The notes under the pieces: model-generated
What the model was told of the DNA's origin: nothing
Databases searched by the model: none
What the model saw: the letters and a program-made list of their open reading frames with translations, nothing else
Origin: Sphingomonas sp. AP4-R1
GTDB lineage: Bacteria > Pseudomonadota > Alphaproteobacteria > Sphingomonadales > Sphingomonadaceae
Direction: 5' to 3'
NCBI RefSeq assembly: GCF_013113735.1
Contig: NZ_CP053346.1
Span: 3,610,001-3,674,000, forward strand
Length of the DNA stretch: 64,000 bases
Part shown: positions 54,163 to 62,972 of the stretch, one piece after another
Position numbering within the stretch: position 1 is the stretch's first letter
Layout of the letters: each line of letters begins with the position of its first letter
Program-made: the position numbers and the translations under genes

Positions 54163-55305
54163 ATGCTGCCGTTCGACGAAGCACTCGCAAAAATGCCCAC
54201 CGGGCGACGAGCGGTCAAAGATCGCTTGGTCGACATGACCGTCTTTGGGAGGAACCCTGGCAATCTGCATGGGCGCATCTATCGCCCGGCTGACGTCACC
54301 GGCCCCTTACCGCTTGTCGTTGTTCTCCATGGATGCACGCAGACAGCCGCAGGCTATGATTATGGGGCGGGTTGGTCCGCCCTGGCGGACGAATTGGGTT
54401 TCATGGTGCTGTTCCCGGAGCAGAAGCGCGCGAACAACCCCAATCTTTGCTTCAACTGGTTCCAGCCTGCCGACATACGCCGGGACGAGGGCGAGGCCCT
54501 TTCGATCAACCAGATGATCAGCAGCCTTGTGGATGGACAACAGGTCGACCCGAGCCGCGTGTTCATTACGGGACTGTCAGCCGGCGGGGCGATGGCCTCG
54601 GTTATGCTGGCTACTTATCCGGAGCTGTTCGCCGGCGGCGCCATCATCGCAGGCTTGCCTTACGGTGCGGCGAGCGGCGTGCCGCAGGCGCTGGAGCGGA
54701 TGAACGGCAAAGGGCTTCCCGGTGCGGAGCAATTGGGAGAGCTGGTTCGAGGCGCGTCGACGTACGCCGGCGTCTGGCCGGCTATTTCGGTCTGGCACGG
54801 TGACGGGGATAGAACAGTCAGTAAAAAGAACGCGGACGCGATCGTCGACCAATGGCTCGCCGTCCACCGGCTGACGGGGCAATCCGCGTCTGAGCACCGC
54901 CATCCGGGGTTTGTCCATCGCGTCTGGCGAGATGGGGAGCGGGTGGCCGTCGAGCAGCATATGGTGATCGGGATGGGGCACGGAACGCCACTTGCGACGA
55001 GCGGTGCCGAGGCGTGCGGGGCTGCTGGCCCGTTCATGTTGAATGTCGGGATTTCGTCCACCCGGCGCATCGCGGACGCGTGGGGGCTTGGTCAGCCTCA
55101 TTCGGCCAAGCAGTCGGACGCGGGGGATCAGTCGCGGCAGCCCCTTAAAAGCGAACCGGCCGTCCTTCCGGAGCCGCCGGTGCCCGCTCTTCGGATCGTG
55201 CGTCCCAGTCGATTGTCTCCGGATTATGCCCGACCCACCGGCCGCGGCCACAATGTCGGGCGCATGATCGAGGATGCTTTGCGCGCAGCGGGACTGTTGC
55301 GCTAA
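54163..55305 (+). CDS. PHB depolymerase-like esterase (alpha/beta hydrolase)
   Basis: The 380-residue protein belongs to the esterase/PHB-depolymerase group. VVLHGCTQTAAGY forms the oxyanion region, nucleophile Ser lies in FITGLSAGGAM, Asp in WHGDGDRTV and His in IGMGHGTPL. FPEQKRANNPNLCFNWF is a family hallmark. There is no signal peptide at the chosen start (GGAG 10 bases upstream), so it is probably cytoplasmic, unlike secreted PHB depolymerases. The C-terminal 70 residues are polar with an Arg-rich end. A role in ester or polyester turnover is a family inference. Confidence 0.85.
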   Translation: MLPFDEALAKMPTGRRAVKDRLVDMTVFGRNPGNLHGRIYRPADVTGPLPLVVVLHGCTQTAAGYDYGAGWSALADELGFMVLFPEQKRANNPNLCFNWFQPADIRRDEGEALSINQMISSLVDGQQVDPSRVFITGLSAGGAMASVMLATYPELFAGGAIIAGLPYGAASGVPQALERMNGKGLPGAEQLGELVRGASTYAGVWPAISVWHGDGDRTVSKKNADAIVDQWLAVHRLTGQSASEHRHPGFVHRVWRDGERVAVEQHMVIGMGHGTPLATSGAEACGAAGPFMLNVGISSTRRIADAWGLGQPHSAKQSDAGDQSRQPLKSEPAVLPEPPVPALRIVRPSRLSPDYARPTGRGHNVGRMIEDALRAAGLLR

Positions 55306-55655
55306 CCAACCAGTCGTTTGGATCGTCCATGCCAGATGTCGTTTTCGAAACCCACTGGGGCGCGGCCAGCGACCTATGAGGCCGGGATCTGCCAAAGTCC
55401 GGTCTGCCGTACCTGGACCGAGAGGGAGCGTTCGCAGACAGAAACGTCTTGCGCATCCAGGCGCCATTTCCGCGTTGGAGGCCGCGCATCTCGTTCGTTC
55501 GCGAACCGTGAGCCAAGGTCGGCGTCGCCCACCGCATTCTGTCAGCCGAGGGTGTCGGGGTCTCGGCATTGTGCCGCCGCGCGACGTCGACTGCACAGGG
55601 CGCAACACTTTTTGATCAAAGAGCATTTGCGCCGTGTCATGTTGCGGTGCAAAAA
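55306..55655. other. Intergenic region upstream of the candidate sRNA
   Basis: No coding gene is supported. TGTTGCGGTGCAA (55640-55652) is a TTGC/GCAA-type element like those upstream of phasin genes (PhaR sites). It lies at the presumed promoter of the RNA that follows, but the match is loose. Confidence 0.35.
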
Positions 55656-55656
55656 G

Positions 55657-55722
55657 GACGTGCCTTTCAGGCATCCTCTCCTAGACTTCAGGGCCGCTCC
55701 TTCGGAATGTGGCCCTTTTTTT
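55657..55722 (+). ncRNA. Candidate small RNA with C/U-rich linker and own terminator
   Basis: The plus strand shows a small hairpin TGCC-tttca-GGCA (55661-55673), an unpaired C/U-rich segment TCCTCTCCTAGACTTC (55674-55689) complementary to ribosome-binding sites, and a terminator hairpin with a T-run (55690-55722). No coding frame lies upstream and the next gene is on the other strand, so the terminator has no other client. The layout resembles trans-acting alphaproteobacterial sRNAs (suhB/MmgR-like, alpha-r14) that carry anti-Shine-Dalgarno CCUCUCC segments. The 5' end is not determined. Confidence 0.5.
55690..55722 (+). terminator. Intrinsic terminator of the candidate sRNA
   Basis: AGGGCC (55690-55695) pairs with GGCCCT (55711-55716), with an inner partial stem in the loop and seven T following. 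It is oriented for the plus strand. Confidence 0.7.
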
Positions 55723-55781
55723 CGTGTTGGACGGTCCGTGTTTCATTCAATCGGGCACAGCTGAGCGACAGGAAGAGATGC

Positions 55782-56993
55782 TCAGGCAGCGTCAGACAAC
55801 GCGAACTTCCGACAATGCTCTAGATATGCTGCTTCATGGAGCCCAATCTGTTCTACCACCGAGTGCCAGAGCCAGGACGGTGCCTCGATCGTGCCGCCGC
55901 GCCGTTCCGTCAGGGCGTCCAGCCAGAACTCTCGGGTCTGGACGTTCATTTGGCGGGCATGGGCATGGCCGACGATATAGGCCAGATGACGCGCCGCTTT
56001 CTTCGCTTCACTGCTCGAAAATTGCTCTAGCTCGATTTTCAGGTCCTGGGGAAGCAATTCGCGGACAAAAACCGGCCTGCCGAGCAAATGGTCCGCGATC
56101 ATGCGCGAGCCAAGATTGGGCGCCAGCGCCTCGGCTCCGGTCACCACACGCAGGCCGTTGTCCGTCGGCATGCACACCTTCGCAGCGGTGGGCGCGACCG
56201 AGCGGACGGCTTCCTTGATGTCGAATAACGCATATTCCTCGGGTTTGCGCTTCGTCCCGCCAATGGCCACCAACACAGCGTAGCGAAGATTGCCGAGCGA
56301 GCTGCATCCCTTCACCCAATAAGCGGCATCGATCACCGTTACGCGATCTCGCGCCCGACGACCATCCAACTGTCGAACCAAAGCCTGGATTGGCCCGCTT
56401 TCGAACAACGCCTCGATCGTCTTTCGCTCTTCGGGATCCAGCGGCCAGAATTTCTTGCCCAGAGGAATGGCTGGCTTTTCATCTGCGATCCGCTCCTGGG
56501 CAAGGTGCTTCCAGCGCCGACCGAGAGCGCGCCGTTTCACCGCGCGGACGACGTTCGGTTCAATATCTTCGCTGTCTTCATGCCGTCCAAGGGCATGCTC
56601 ATAACCCTCGACCATTTGTTCGATCATCTGCGCTGTCGTGACGCCGGGGAGCGCCGCACCTCTCGCAGCCGTCGCCAGGCTCAGTCCTAGCCGGATTAGA
56701 TCGAACGCGGGGTTGCTGATCACCGTTTGGTCCAGATCACGGATCTGGATCTCGATATTTCCATCGCAGTCCGCAATGGGTCCCAGATTGCCGATATGGC
56801 AGTCGCCGCAGATCCAGACCGGAGGCACTTTCGGCAATTTCCCGGCCAGCTTCGAGCCGGCAAGCCATCGATAGAATTGCTCTGTATTGCCTCGGACATA
56901 GGCGTGGGTGGACGCAGCCATCTTGAGTGCGCGGATGCCAAGCAGGCGGGTTTGACGATCGTAAATCTCGTGCACTCTGTCCAATCCGGTCAC
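55782..56993 (-). CDS. DUF2252 family protein (kinase-like)
   Basis: The 403-residue protein has the DUF2252 signature: ALKMAASTHAYVRGNTEQFYRW, the loop ICGDCHIGNLG, and IQIRDLDQTVISNPAFDLIRL. The G-D-x-H-x-x-N and D-x-D-x elements resemble the catalytic and metal loops of aminoglycoside-phosphotransferase-like kinases, but no substrate is known. The start is a GTG without a strong ribosome site. It lies 33 bases after the FdhF/YdeP gene on the same strand, so the two probably form an operon. Confidence 0.85.
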   Translation of the reverse strand: MTGLDRVHEIYDRQTRLLGIRALKMAASTHAYVRGNTEQFYRWLAGSKLAGKLPKVPPVWICGDCHIGNLGPIADCDGNIEIQIRDLDQTVISNPAFDLIRLGLSLATAARGAALPGVTTAQMIEQMVEGYEHALGRHEDSEDIEPNVVRAVKRRALGRRWKHLAQERIADEKPAIPLGKKFWPLDPEERKTIEALFESGPIQALVRQLDGRRARDRVTVIDAAYWVKGCSSLGNLRYAVLVAIGGTKRKPEEYALFDIKEAVRSVAPTAAKVCMPTDNGLRVVTGAEALAPNLGSRMIADHLLGRPVFVRELLPQDLKIELEQFSSSEAKKAARHLAYIVGHAHARQMNVQTREFWLDALTERRGGTIEAPSWLWHSVVEQIGLHEAAYLEHCRKFALSDAA

Positions 56994-57026
56994 CCGAGGA
57001 ATTCATGAGGAGGAACGATGTGCAGT

Positions 57027-59315
57027 TCAGAAGGCAATCCGTACAGGTACTGACTTGGCTGCGGGAACGTGGCTCTGCTCAGCGTGATGCTCGACGGGAA
57101 TCAACACGTTGCATTCGGGATAATAGGCACCGAGACAGCCGCGCGGGATGTCGTAGCACGTCACGATCAGGCCCTCCTTCCGGCGAACCCGTCCGTCTCC
57201 CGCATCGCTCTCGAGCGCAACGTGTTGTCCCTCGGAGAGCCCGGCCTGTGCCATGTCTTCCGCATTCATGAACAGAACGTCGCGCGTTCCCTTCACGCCG
57301 CGAAAGCGATCATGATAGCCATAAATCGTGGTGTTGAACTGATCGTTCGATCGCAAGGTGACGAGCCGATACCGGCCGGGCAAGTCTGCGAACCCGGTTG
57401 CCGATAGCCCGCTGGGCACCAGGAATTCGGCCTTCTTCGTTGGCGTCTGCCAGATCCGTTCGCTCGCCTTGTTTCCCTTCCAAAATCCACCCGGCGTGAA
57501 CAGACGTTCGTTGAAGTCCTGGAAGACCTCAGGATAGGTCTGCTCGATCGCATCGCGGATGCGCGAATAATCTGCGACCCACACGTCCCAGTCGACCTTA
57601 GGGTTGAGGGGCAGGATCTGCTTGGCAAGCTCCGCGACGATCGCGGGCTCCGAGAGCAAGTGCGGACTGGCCGGTGTCGCCTTGCCACGAGATCCGTGGA
57701 TGCAGCTGGTGGAATCCTCGACCGAAACGGCCTGCGGCCCCGTGGCTTGCACGTCCTCCTCGATGCGGCCGAGACAGGGCAGCAGATAAGTCGCTTTGCC
57801 GGGAAACAGGTGGTTGCGATTGAGCTTGGTGGCAATTTGAACCGAAAGGTCGAGGTTCGTCCACGATGCCTCCATCGGGCCGGTCTCTGGAACCGCGCGC
57901 AGGAAATTGCCGCCAAGTGCCACAAACGCCTTTACCGACCCGTCAATCACGCCCCGGCAGCTTTCCACGGTGTCGAGACCCTTCGCACGGGGCGCGGTAA
58001 AGCCATATTGTGCTTCCAGCTTCTCGACGGGCACCAGTTCGGTCTTTTCGGTGATGCCGACTGTGCGTTGACCCTGAACGTTGCTGTGGCCCCGCACCGG
58101 TGTGGGGCCGGCGCCGGCCTTGCCGATATTCCCGCGCATGAGCAGCAGATTGACGACCATGCGGACGTTCTCGACGCCTTTGACATGCTGCGTCAGCCCC
58201 ATGCCATAGACGATCATAACGGCCTTCGATCGGGCATAGACGCGGGCAGCGTCTTCGAGATCACGCTTCGCAAGGCCGGACTGGTGCTCGATATCCTCCC
58301 AAGACGCCGAGCGGATCGCTGCCGCCAGCTCAGGGAAACCCGTCGTATGCTGACCAATGAAGTCGTGATCGAGCACCGGCGGTTCGCGTGCATCGCGCGC
58401 GGCATCGTCCCATTCAACCAGATATTTGGCGATCCCCATCATTGCGGCGAGATCGCCGCCCGCCTTGACCTGATGATATTGGGTCGAAATTGCAGTCTCC
58501 CCGAGCGTCGTCATCTCGATGGGATTCTGAGGATCGGTAAAGCGTTCCAGCCCGCGTTCCTTCAGCGGATTGAATGTTATGATTTCGACACCGCGCTTTC
58601 GGCATGCGCGCAGATCATGGAGCATGCGGGGGGCGTTGGATCCGACATTCTGCCCGAAGAACAAGATAGCGTCGCAGTGCTGGAAGTCTTCCAGCCGGGT
58701 TGTGCCGACCGGCACACCAATCGCGGCCTTCAGTCCGACCGACGTCGATTCATGGCACATGTTCGAGCTGTCCGGCAGATTCTGATTGCCGAACATGCGC
58801 GCCATCAGGGCGTACATGTACGATGCCTCCAGGCTCGCGCGTCCCGACGAATAGAAGACGACTGATTTGGGATCCAGCGACCTCAGCACAGCGCCAATGC
58901 CTTCGAACGCCTCCTCCCAGCTGCATGCCTGGTAGCGGTCGCTTGCCTCGTCGTACCGAAGAGGATGGGTGAGCCGACCATGCTGCTCCAGCTCATAGTC
59001 GCTCCAGCGGCGCAGATCCGAAAGACTGTGCTCGGCGAAGAAGTCCGGAGTGCTACGAAGCGTCGTCAGTTCCCACGCCGTGGCCTTCGCGCCTTCCTCG
59101 CAAAATTCAAACGGATGGTGATCGGCAGGCTTGGGCCAGGCGCAACTCACGCACATGAACCCGTCGGGTTTGTTCTGCCGCCCAAGTTCGCGCAGCGTCT
59201 CCGGTTTGATCTTCTCGCGCGGCAGGATCTCGGCCAGTGAACGGACGGATCCCCATCCTCCCGCCGGGCCGGTGAAGGGCGCGATCACAGGTTTGTCAGA
59301 GTCCTGCTTTGACAT
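57027..59315 (-). CDS. FdhF/YdeP family molybdopterin oxidoreductase
   Basis: The 762-residue protein is of the formate-dehydrogenase-alpha-like YdeP group. The N-terminal cysteines Cys55, Cys58 and Cys72 (CVSCAW...FC) are the reduced iron-sulphur site of this family. Central motifs are SGRASLEASYMYALMARMFG, LFFGQNVGSNAPRML, MRGNIGKAGAGPTPVRGHSNVQG, and the C-terminal molybdopterin domain with LRSNDQFNTTIYGY. No Tat signal is present, so it is cytoplasmic. E. coli YdeP is linked to acid resistance, but its reaction is undefined. GGAGAAGG precedes the ATG. It is first in an operon with DUF2252 and diverges from the catalase gene. No fdhD is nearby. Confidence 0.9.
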   Translation of the reverse strand: MSKQDSDKPVIAPFTGPAGGWGSVRSLAEILPREKIKPETLRELGRQNKPDGFMCVSCAWPKPADHHPFEFCEEGAKATAWELTTLRSTPDFFAEHSLSDLRRWSDYELEQHGRLTHPLRYDEASDRYQACSWEEAFEGIGAVLRSLDPKSVVFYSSGRASLEASYMYALMARMFGNQNLPDSSNMCHESTSVGLKAAIGVPVGTTRLEDFQHCDAILFFGQNVGSNAPRMLHDLRACRKRGVEIITFNPLKERGLERFTDPQNPIEMTTLGETAISTQYHQVKAGGDLAAMMGIAKYLVEWDDAARDAREPPVLDHDFIGQHTTGFPELAAAIRSASWEDIEHQSGLAKRDLEDAARVYARSKAVMIVYGMGLTQHVKGVENVRMVVNLLLMRGNIGKAGAGPTPVRGHSNVQGQRTVGITEKTELVPVEKLEAQYGFTAPRAKGLDTVESCRGVIDGSVKAFVALGGNFLRAVPETGPMEASWTNLDLSVQIATKLNRNHLFPGKATYLLPCLGRIEEDVQATGPQAVSVEDSTSCIHGSRGKATPASPHLLSEPAIVAELAKQILPLNPKVDWDVWVADYSRIRDAIEQTYPEVFQDFNERLFTPGGFWKGNKASERIWQTPTKKAEFLVPSGLSATGFADLPGRYRLVTLRSNDQFNTTIYGYHDRFRGVKGTRDVLFMNAEDMAQAGLSEGQHVALESDAGDGRVRRKEGLIVTCYDIPRGCLGAYYPECNVLIPVEHHAEQSHVPAAKSVPVRIAF

Positions 59316-59376
59316 CGCCTTCTCCAGCTAACCTACATCAATTACACGATTATTCTAACGCTGATCGTGCCATGCC

Positions 59377-59403
59377 GGAACGGCGCAGCAGGGCGATGGT
59401 TCA
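59377..59403. promoter_or_regulatory. Two-way EcfG-like promoter between YdeP and catalase genes
   Basis: Plus strand: GGAAC (59377-59381), 16 bases, GGTT (59398-59401), 30 bases before the catalase ATG. Minus strand: TGAAC (59403-59399), 16 bases, CGTT (59382-59379), 63 bases before the YdeP ATG. Each has one mismatch to the EcfG consensus, and both use the same bases, so one site could serve both genes. Confidence 0.5.
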
Positions 59404-59430
59404 TCACGAAACCGTCAATGGAGTCTTGTC

Positions 59431-60510
59431 ATGTCGATCCCCGTCCGCTTCGCACCCGATGTAGAGAAACCGGCTCCCGACGAGGCTGAGACGATTGCAG
59501 GACTGAACGAGCAGTTTCGGATCATTCTGGACAAGACGTCCCAGGACTATGGTCACGCGGTGCGCTCCGTTCATGCAAAGGGGCATGGGCTCGCCCGCGG
59601 CCGCATCCGTGTTCATGACGGATTGCCGAGAGAACTGGCACAGGGTCTGTTTGCGGACGCCGGCGAATATGACGCCATTCTGCGGTTTTCGACGAATGCC
59701 GGCGACATACTCGATGACTCGATTACGCTTCCACGCGGCGTGGCCCTCAAGGTCATGGGCGTGCGCGGTGAACGTCTCCCCGACGCCGAGGGAGAAACAC
59801 AGGACTTCATCCTTGTGAACGGGCCCGCCTTCGCCGCTCCTGATCCCAAGGCGTTTCTTGCCAATCTCAAGATGTTGGCAAGGACGACCGATAAGGCCGA
59901 GGGCGCAAAAAAAATGCTCTCGGCTTTTCTCAGGACGGCAGAGGCTGCGCTCGAAGCCGTCGGCGGCAGTTCGACCCTGCTCAACACGCTCGGGGGTGCC
60001 AAACCTTATCACCCGCTCGGTCAGACCTATTTCAGCCAGACTCCGTTTCGCTACGGAGAGTATATCGCGAAGTTTCAGCTGGTGCCGGTGTCCGGCATAC
60101 GAGATTTCAAGGACGAGACCATCAATGCGTCGGGTCGACCCGACGCGATCCGGGAAGCGATGAACGAACTGCTCGTCGAGCAGGGCGGTACCTGGGATTT
60201 GCGGGTGCAGCTTAACACCGATCTCAAAGCCATGCCCATTGAGGATGCGTCCGTCGTCTGGAGCGAGGAGGATAGCCCTTTCGTGACGGTAGCGACCATT
60301 TCCGTGCCGGCCCAGATTGCGTGGGAACATCCCGAGAGCGAGCGGACCGAAGATGCCTTGGCGTTCAGTCCTTGGCATGGCCTGGCCGCGCACCAGCCAC
60401 TCGGCGGGGTCAATCGTGCACGCAAGACCGCCTACGAGTTCTCTGCGAGCTATCGGGGCAGTTTCAACGGCTGCCCGGTGCATGAACCCGCAGGCCTGTC
60501 CGACCTTTGA
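59431..60510 (+). CDS. Catalase-family heme protein
   Basis: The 359-residue protein is in the short catalase-related group (SrpA-like), shorter than classical catalases (about 480 residues). The distal-histidine segment is RSVHAKGHGLARGRIRV (His48/His52), then LRFSTNAG and PRGVALKVMGV. The proximal Tyr is probably in ARKTAYEFSASYRG near the C-terminus. It lacks a signal peptide and the flavodoxin-like C-terminal domain. It may decompose peroxide or act as a peroxygenase; activity of this subgroup is not uniform. An EcfG-like promoter and GGAG before the ATG support stress-induced expression. Confidence 0.88.
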   Translation: MSIPVRFAPDVEKPAPDEAETIAGLNEQFRIILDKTSQDYGHAVRSVHAKGHGLARGRIRVHDGLPRELAQGLFADAGEYDAILRFSTNAGDILDDSITLPRGVALKVMGVRGERLPDAEGETQDFILVNGPAFAAPDPKAFLANLKMLARTTDKAEGAKKMLSAFLRTAEAALEAVGGSSTLLNTLGGAKPYHPLGQTYFSQTPFRYGEYIAKFQLVPVSGIRDFKDETINASGRPDAIREAMNELLVEQGGTWDLRVQLNTDLKAMPIEDASVVWSEEDSPFVTVATISVPAQIAWEHPESERTEDALAFSPWHGLAAHQPLGGVNRARKTAYEFSASYRGSFNGCPVHEPAGLSDL

Positions 60511-60900
60511 TTAGGTTTGGTCCGCCGATCTGCCGCGGTGGCAACTGATCCCGATCGCAGCGGTTGGGGGCAGCGCCGTTCCCGGGCACGCACCCGAGCT
60601 GTTCCCGGGCACTGCAATCCCCGACAGCGGATGTGGTGCCGATGATGCGATCCAAATCTGGTCCGCTCGCGCAGATTGAATGCGGGAGCGGGCTGGCCGC
60701 GGCGCCCGCTCACATCGCTGATACTTGCCCGCTCAACCTCCAGCGTCGACCATCGGGGGGCGTGCTGAGCCAAGCGGTTGACGTTCGGCCGAGCCCATCG
60801 TAGTCGGCGGCACAGACGAGAGGGTGCTTCGCGCCTCTTGCGTAAGCGTTAACGTCAACCAACGCACGATATCGCGGCTGTCTCGAATGAGCAGCCGCGC
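60511..60900. other. Intergenic region upstream of the MFS gene
   Basis: No gene is supported. Two copies of CCCGGGCAC (60578 and 60605) form a short repeat. The right part holds the candidate operator at 60838-60858. Confidence 0.35.
60838..60858. promoter_or_regulatory. Imperfect palindrome, MerR/LiuR-like operator candidate
   Basis: TTGCGTAAGCGTTAACGTCAA is nearly symmetric around its centre and resembles ACGT/TTAACG sites bound by MerR-family regulators of acyl-CoA genes. It lies 42 bases before the MFS start. No MerR gene is present in the window. Confidence 0.35.
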
Positions 60901-62118
60901 GTGCAGGATCCTGACGTGGACTCTCTTTCCCAATATGATCGGCCTTCGATCCGGCTTCTTATCGGTATAGTCCTGATCGGAGCGAACCTTCGCGCGCCGA
61001 TTACGAGCGTGGGCCCGGTCCTGGCGGACATCCAGAGCGACCTCGGCCTCGGCGGGACGACCGCAGGCGTGCTGAATGCGCTGCCGCTGCTGATCTTTGC
61101 CCTGCTCTCGCTTATCGCGCCCGCGCTCGGCCGGCGGTATGGGCTCGAGCGGGTACTCGGTGGGTCGGTCCTCGCCATTTTCGTCGGCACCGTTCTTCGT
61201 TCTGCCCAGATAGCAGGCGCAATCTGGGCAGGCACGGCGTTGCTCAGCGCTGGTATCGCCTTCGGTAACGTCTTGCTGCCGGCTCTGGTCAAGCGCGATC
61301 ATTCAACACGAGCGGCGGGGCTCATCGGCCTCTACGCAGCGGCGATGGCGGCCTTTGCGGGTCTCGCGGCGGGGCTGGCAGTTCCGATCGCGAGGATCCC
61401 CGGGGCGGACTGGCGCTGGTCTATCGGCGCTTGGGGGGGACTGGCGCTCGGGACGCTCTTGGTCTGGGCGCCGCAATTGCGGCGCCGGCAGACTCATCTC
61501 CATCCCGTCGCAGCCGGCGATCCCTTAGCGGTATCACCTTGGCGCCATCCGATCGGTTGGCAGGTGTCGTTGTTCTTCGCGTTCCACTCGCTCATTTTTT
61601 ACGCGATCGTCGACTGGTTCGCCTCCTATGCGACCAGCCGGGGAGTAGCGGCGACATCTGCCGGCATCATGCTCCTGGTCTACCAGGTCGTCGCGGTTTC
61701 GACGAACCTGGGCACGGCCTCTCTCATTCGCCGTTTCCGCGATCAGGCCGGGATCGGATTCTGCTGCGGACTGATGCTTTTGATCGGCACCAGTGGGTTA
61801 TTGCTCGCGCCGCGCGGTTCGCTGCTTTGGCTGGCGATCGCCGGCCTCGGAGCTGGCGTCGCAATGGTGACCAGCCTGTCGCTGTTCGGGTTACGCACCC
61901 ATGACCATCATCAGGCAGCGGCGCTGTCCTCCATGGCTCAGTTCATTGGTTATATAGGCGCGGCCACGGGACCTCTGCTGATCGGCGTGCTGCACGACGC
62001 AACCGGCGGCTGGACCAGCCCCCTGGCGCTCCTGATCGGAGCAGCCGGATGCGTCATGATTTTTGCCACACGCGCCGGGCGGAACGGCAGAATCCCGGGA
62101 GACCGGTCCACGGCATGA
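60901..62118 (+). CDS. MFS transporter, CynX/NimT type
   Basis: The 405-residue, 12-helix permease belongs to the CynX/NimT/YycB branch of the major facilitator superfamily. The family start LLIGIVLIGANLRAPITSVGPVLADI is clear, as are LNALPLLIFALLSLIAPALGRRYG between helices 2 and 3 and GLRTHDHHQAAALSSMAQFIGYIGAATGPLLIG in helix 10-11. E. coli members transport cyanate or 2-nitroimidazole; the substrate here is unknown. The start is a GTG without a good ribosome site, so it may begin a few codons later. It is convergent with the reductase gene, 7 bases apart. Confidence 0.85.
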   Translation: MQDPDVDSLSQYDRPSIRLLIGIVLIGANLRAPITSVGPVLADIQSDLGLGGTTAGVLNALPLLIFALLSLIAPALGRRYGLERVLGGSVLAIFVGTVLRSAQIAGAIWAGTALLSAGIAFGNVLLPALVKRDHSTRAAGLIGLYAAAMAAFAGLAAGLAVPIARIPGADWRWSIGAWGGLALGTLLVWAPQLRRRQTHLHPVAAGDPLAVSPWRHPIGWQVSLFFAFHSLIFYAIVDWFASYATSRGVAATSAGIMLLVYQVVAVSTNLGTASLIRRFRDQAGIGFCCGLMLLIGTSGLLLAPRGSLLWLAIAGLGAGVAMVTSLSLFGLRTHDHHQAAALSSMAQFIGYIGAATGPLLIGVLHDATGGWTSPLALLIGAAGCVMIFATRAGRNGRIPGDRSTA

Positions 62119-62125
62119 CCGAGCG

Positions 62126-62830
62126 CTACTCTTCGGCGGAGGTCACCCTGTAGCGCAGCCACACCGCACCTGAATCGAGACGGTCGCATGCAAGCAGAGA
62201 CAGCTGCACCTTGCCTTTTAGCCCTTCGCCGCCTGTTTCAATGACCGAACGGCTCGACGAGCCGTCCACCGCGGGAGTGAGAAGGAGATAGATTTCATCA
62301 ACCACCCCGGCGGCAAGGAAGGAACCGTTGATGCCACCGCCACCTTCGAGAAGCAGGGTTTCGATACCCATTTCCCGTTTGAGGATCTGCAGCAGCGGCG
62401 CAAGTGTCATGCCGGCATGCTCGGCGACGATGTACGAGATTCCATCATCGATGAGCTCGGCAAGATGAGCGTCGGCGACGTCCGGGCCCAGCAGAACGAT
62501 GATCGGATCGCCACCCACGTCTGGCGCGGCGAAATGCAGTTTGCCGGACCGGTCGAGCGCGATAGCGAATGGACCCTTGGCTCCGACCAGATGGCAGGGA
62601 CGCGGCGGCGGAGATCCGGCAGCCCTCGGATGCGGCATGCCTTTGGCTATCTCCGCCATGGTGGTCCGACCGACGATCCACGCGTCGGCGCCCAATTCAT
62701 CGTGCAATGCTTCATACGCCGCGCTCCAGTCTTCGGGCGTCCCGTCTGGGCTATGGGTGTAGCGACTGGGGTGCAGCCGCCCGTCCAGCGACGAGGTCAT
62801 CAGGCAAATGATACGCGGGCGATCGGTCAC
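62126..62830 (-). CDS. RibD C-terminal/dihydrofolate-reductase-like protein
   Basis: The 234-residue protein has the RibD_C/DHFR-type fold: PRIICLMTSSLDGRL at the start, DAWIVGRTTMAEIAKG, and the NADPH-site LLLEGGGGINGSFLAAGVVDEIYLLLTP. GTG at 62830 was chosen because GGAG lies 9 bases upstream; a TTG at 62845 is possible. It lacks the deaminase domain of RibD, and no riboflavin gene is near, so it is one of the many stand-alone family members of unknown substrate. Confidence 0.82.
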   Translation of the reverse strand: MTDRPRIICLMTSSLDGRLHPSRYTHSPDGTPEDWSAAYEALHDELGADAWIVGRTTMAEIAKGMPHPRAAGSPPPRPCHLVGAKGPFAIALDRSGKLHFAAPDVGGDPIIVLLGPDVADAHLAELIDDGISYIVAEHAGMTLAPLLQILKREMGIETLLLEGGGGINGSFLAAGVVDEIYLLLTPAVDGSSSRSVIETGGEGLKGKVQLSLLACDRLDSGAVWLRYRVTSAEE

Positions 62831-62972
62831 GCCATCCGTCTCCAAGGTGATTGAGCAGGGCAGCGAGAACGCGCGAATTCGCTGTTAGGCGCCTGGCGGC
62901 GGCGGACTCGTGCATTCGAGGGCCAATACGCGCATGGTGTCTGCCGTCGATTATAAAGGAGCGGCCAGGCTG

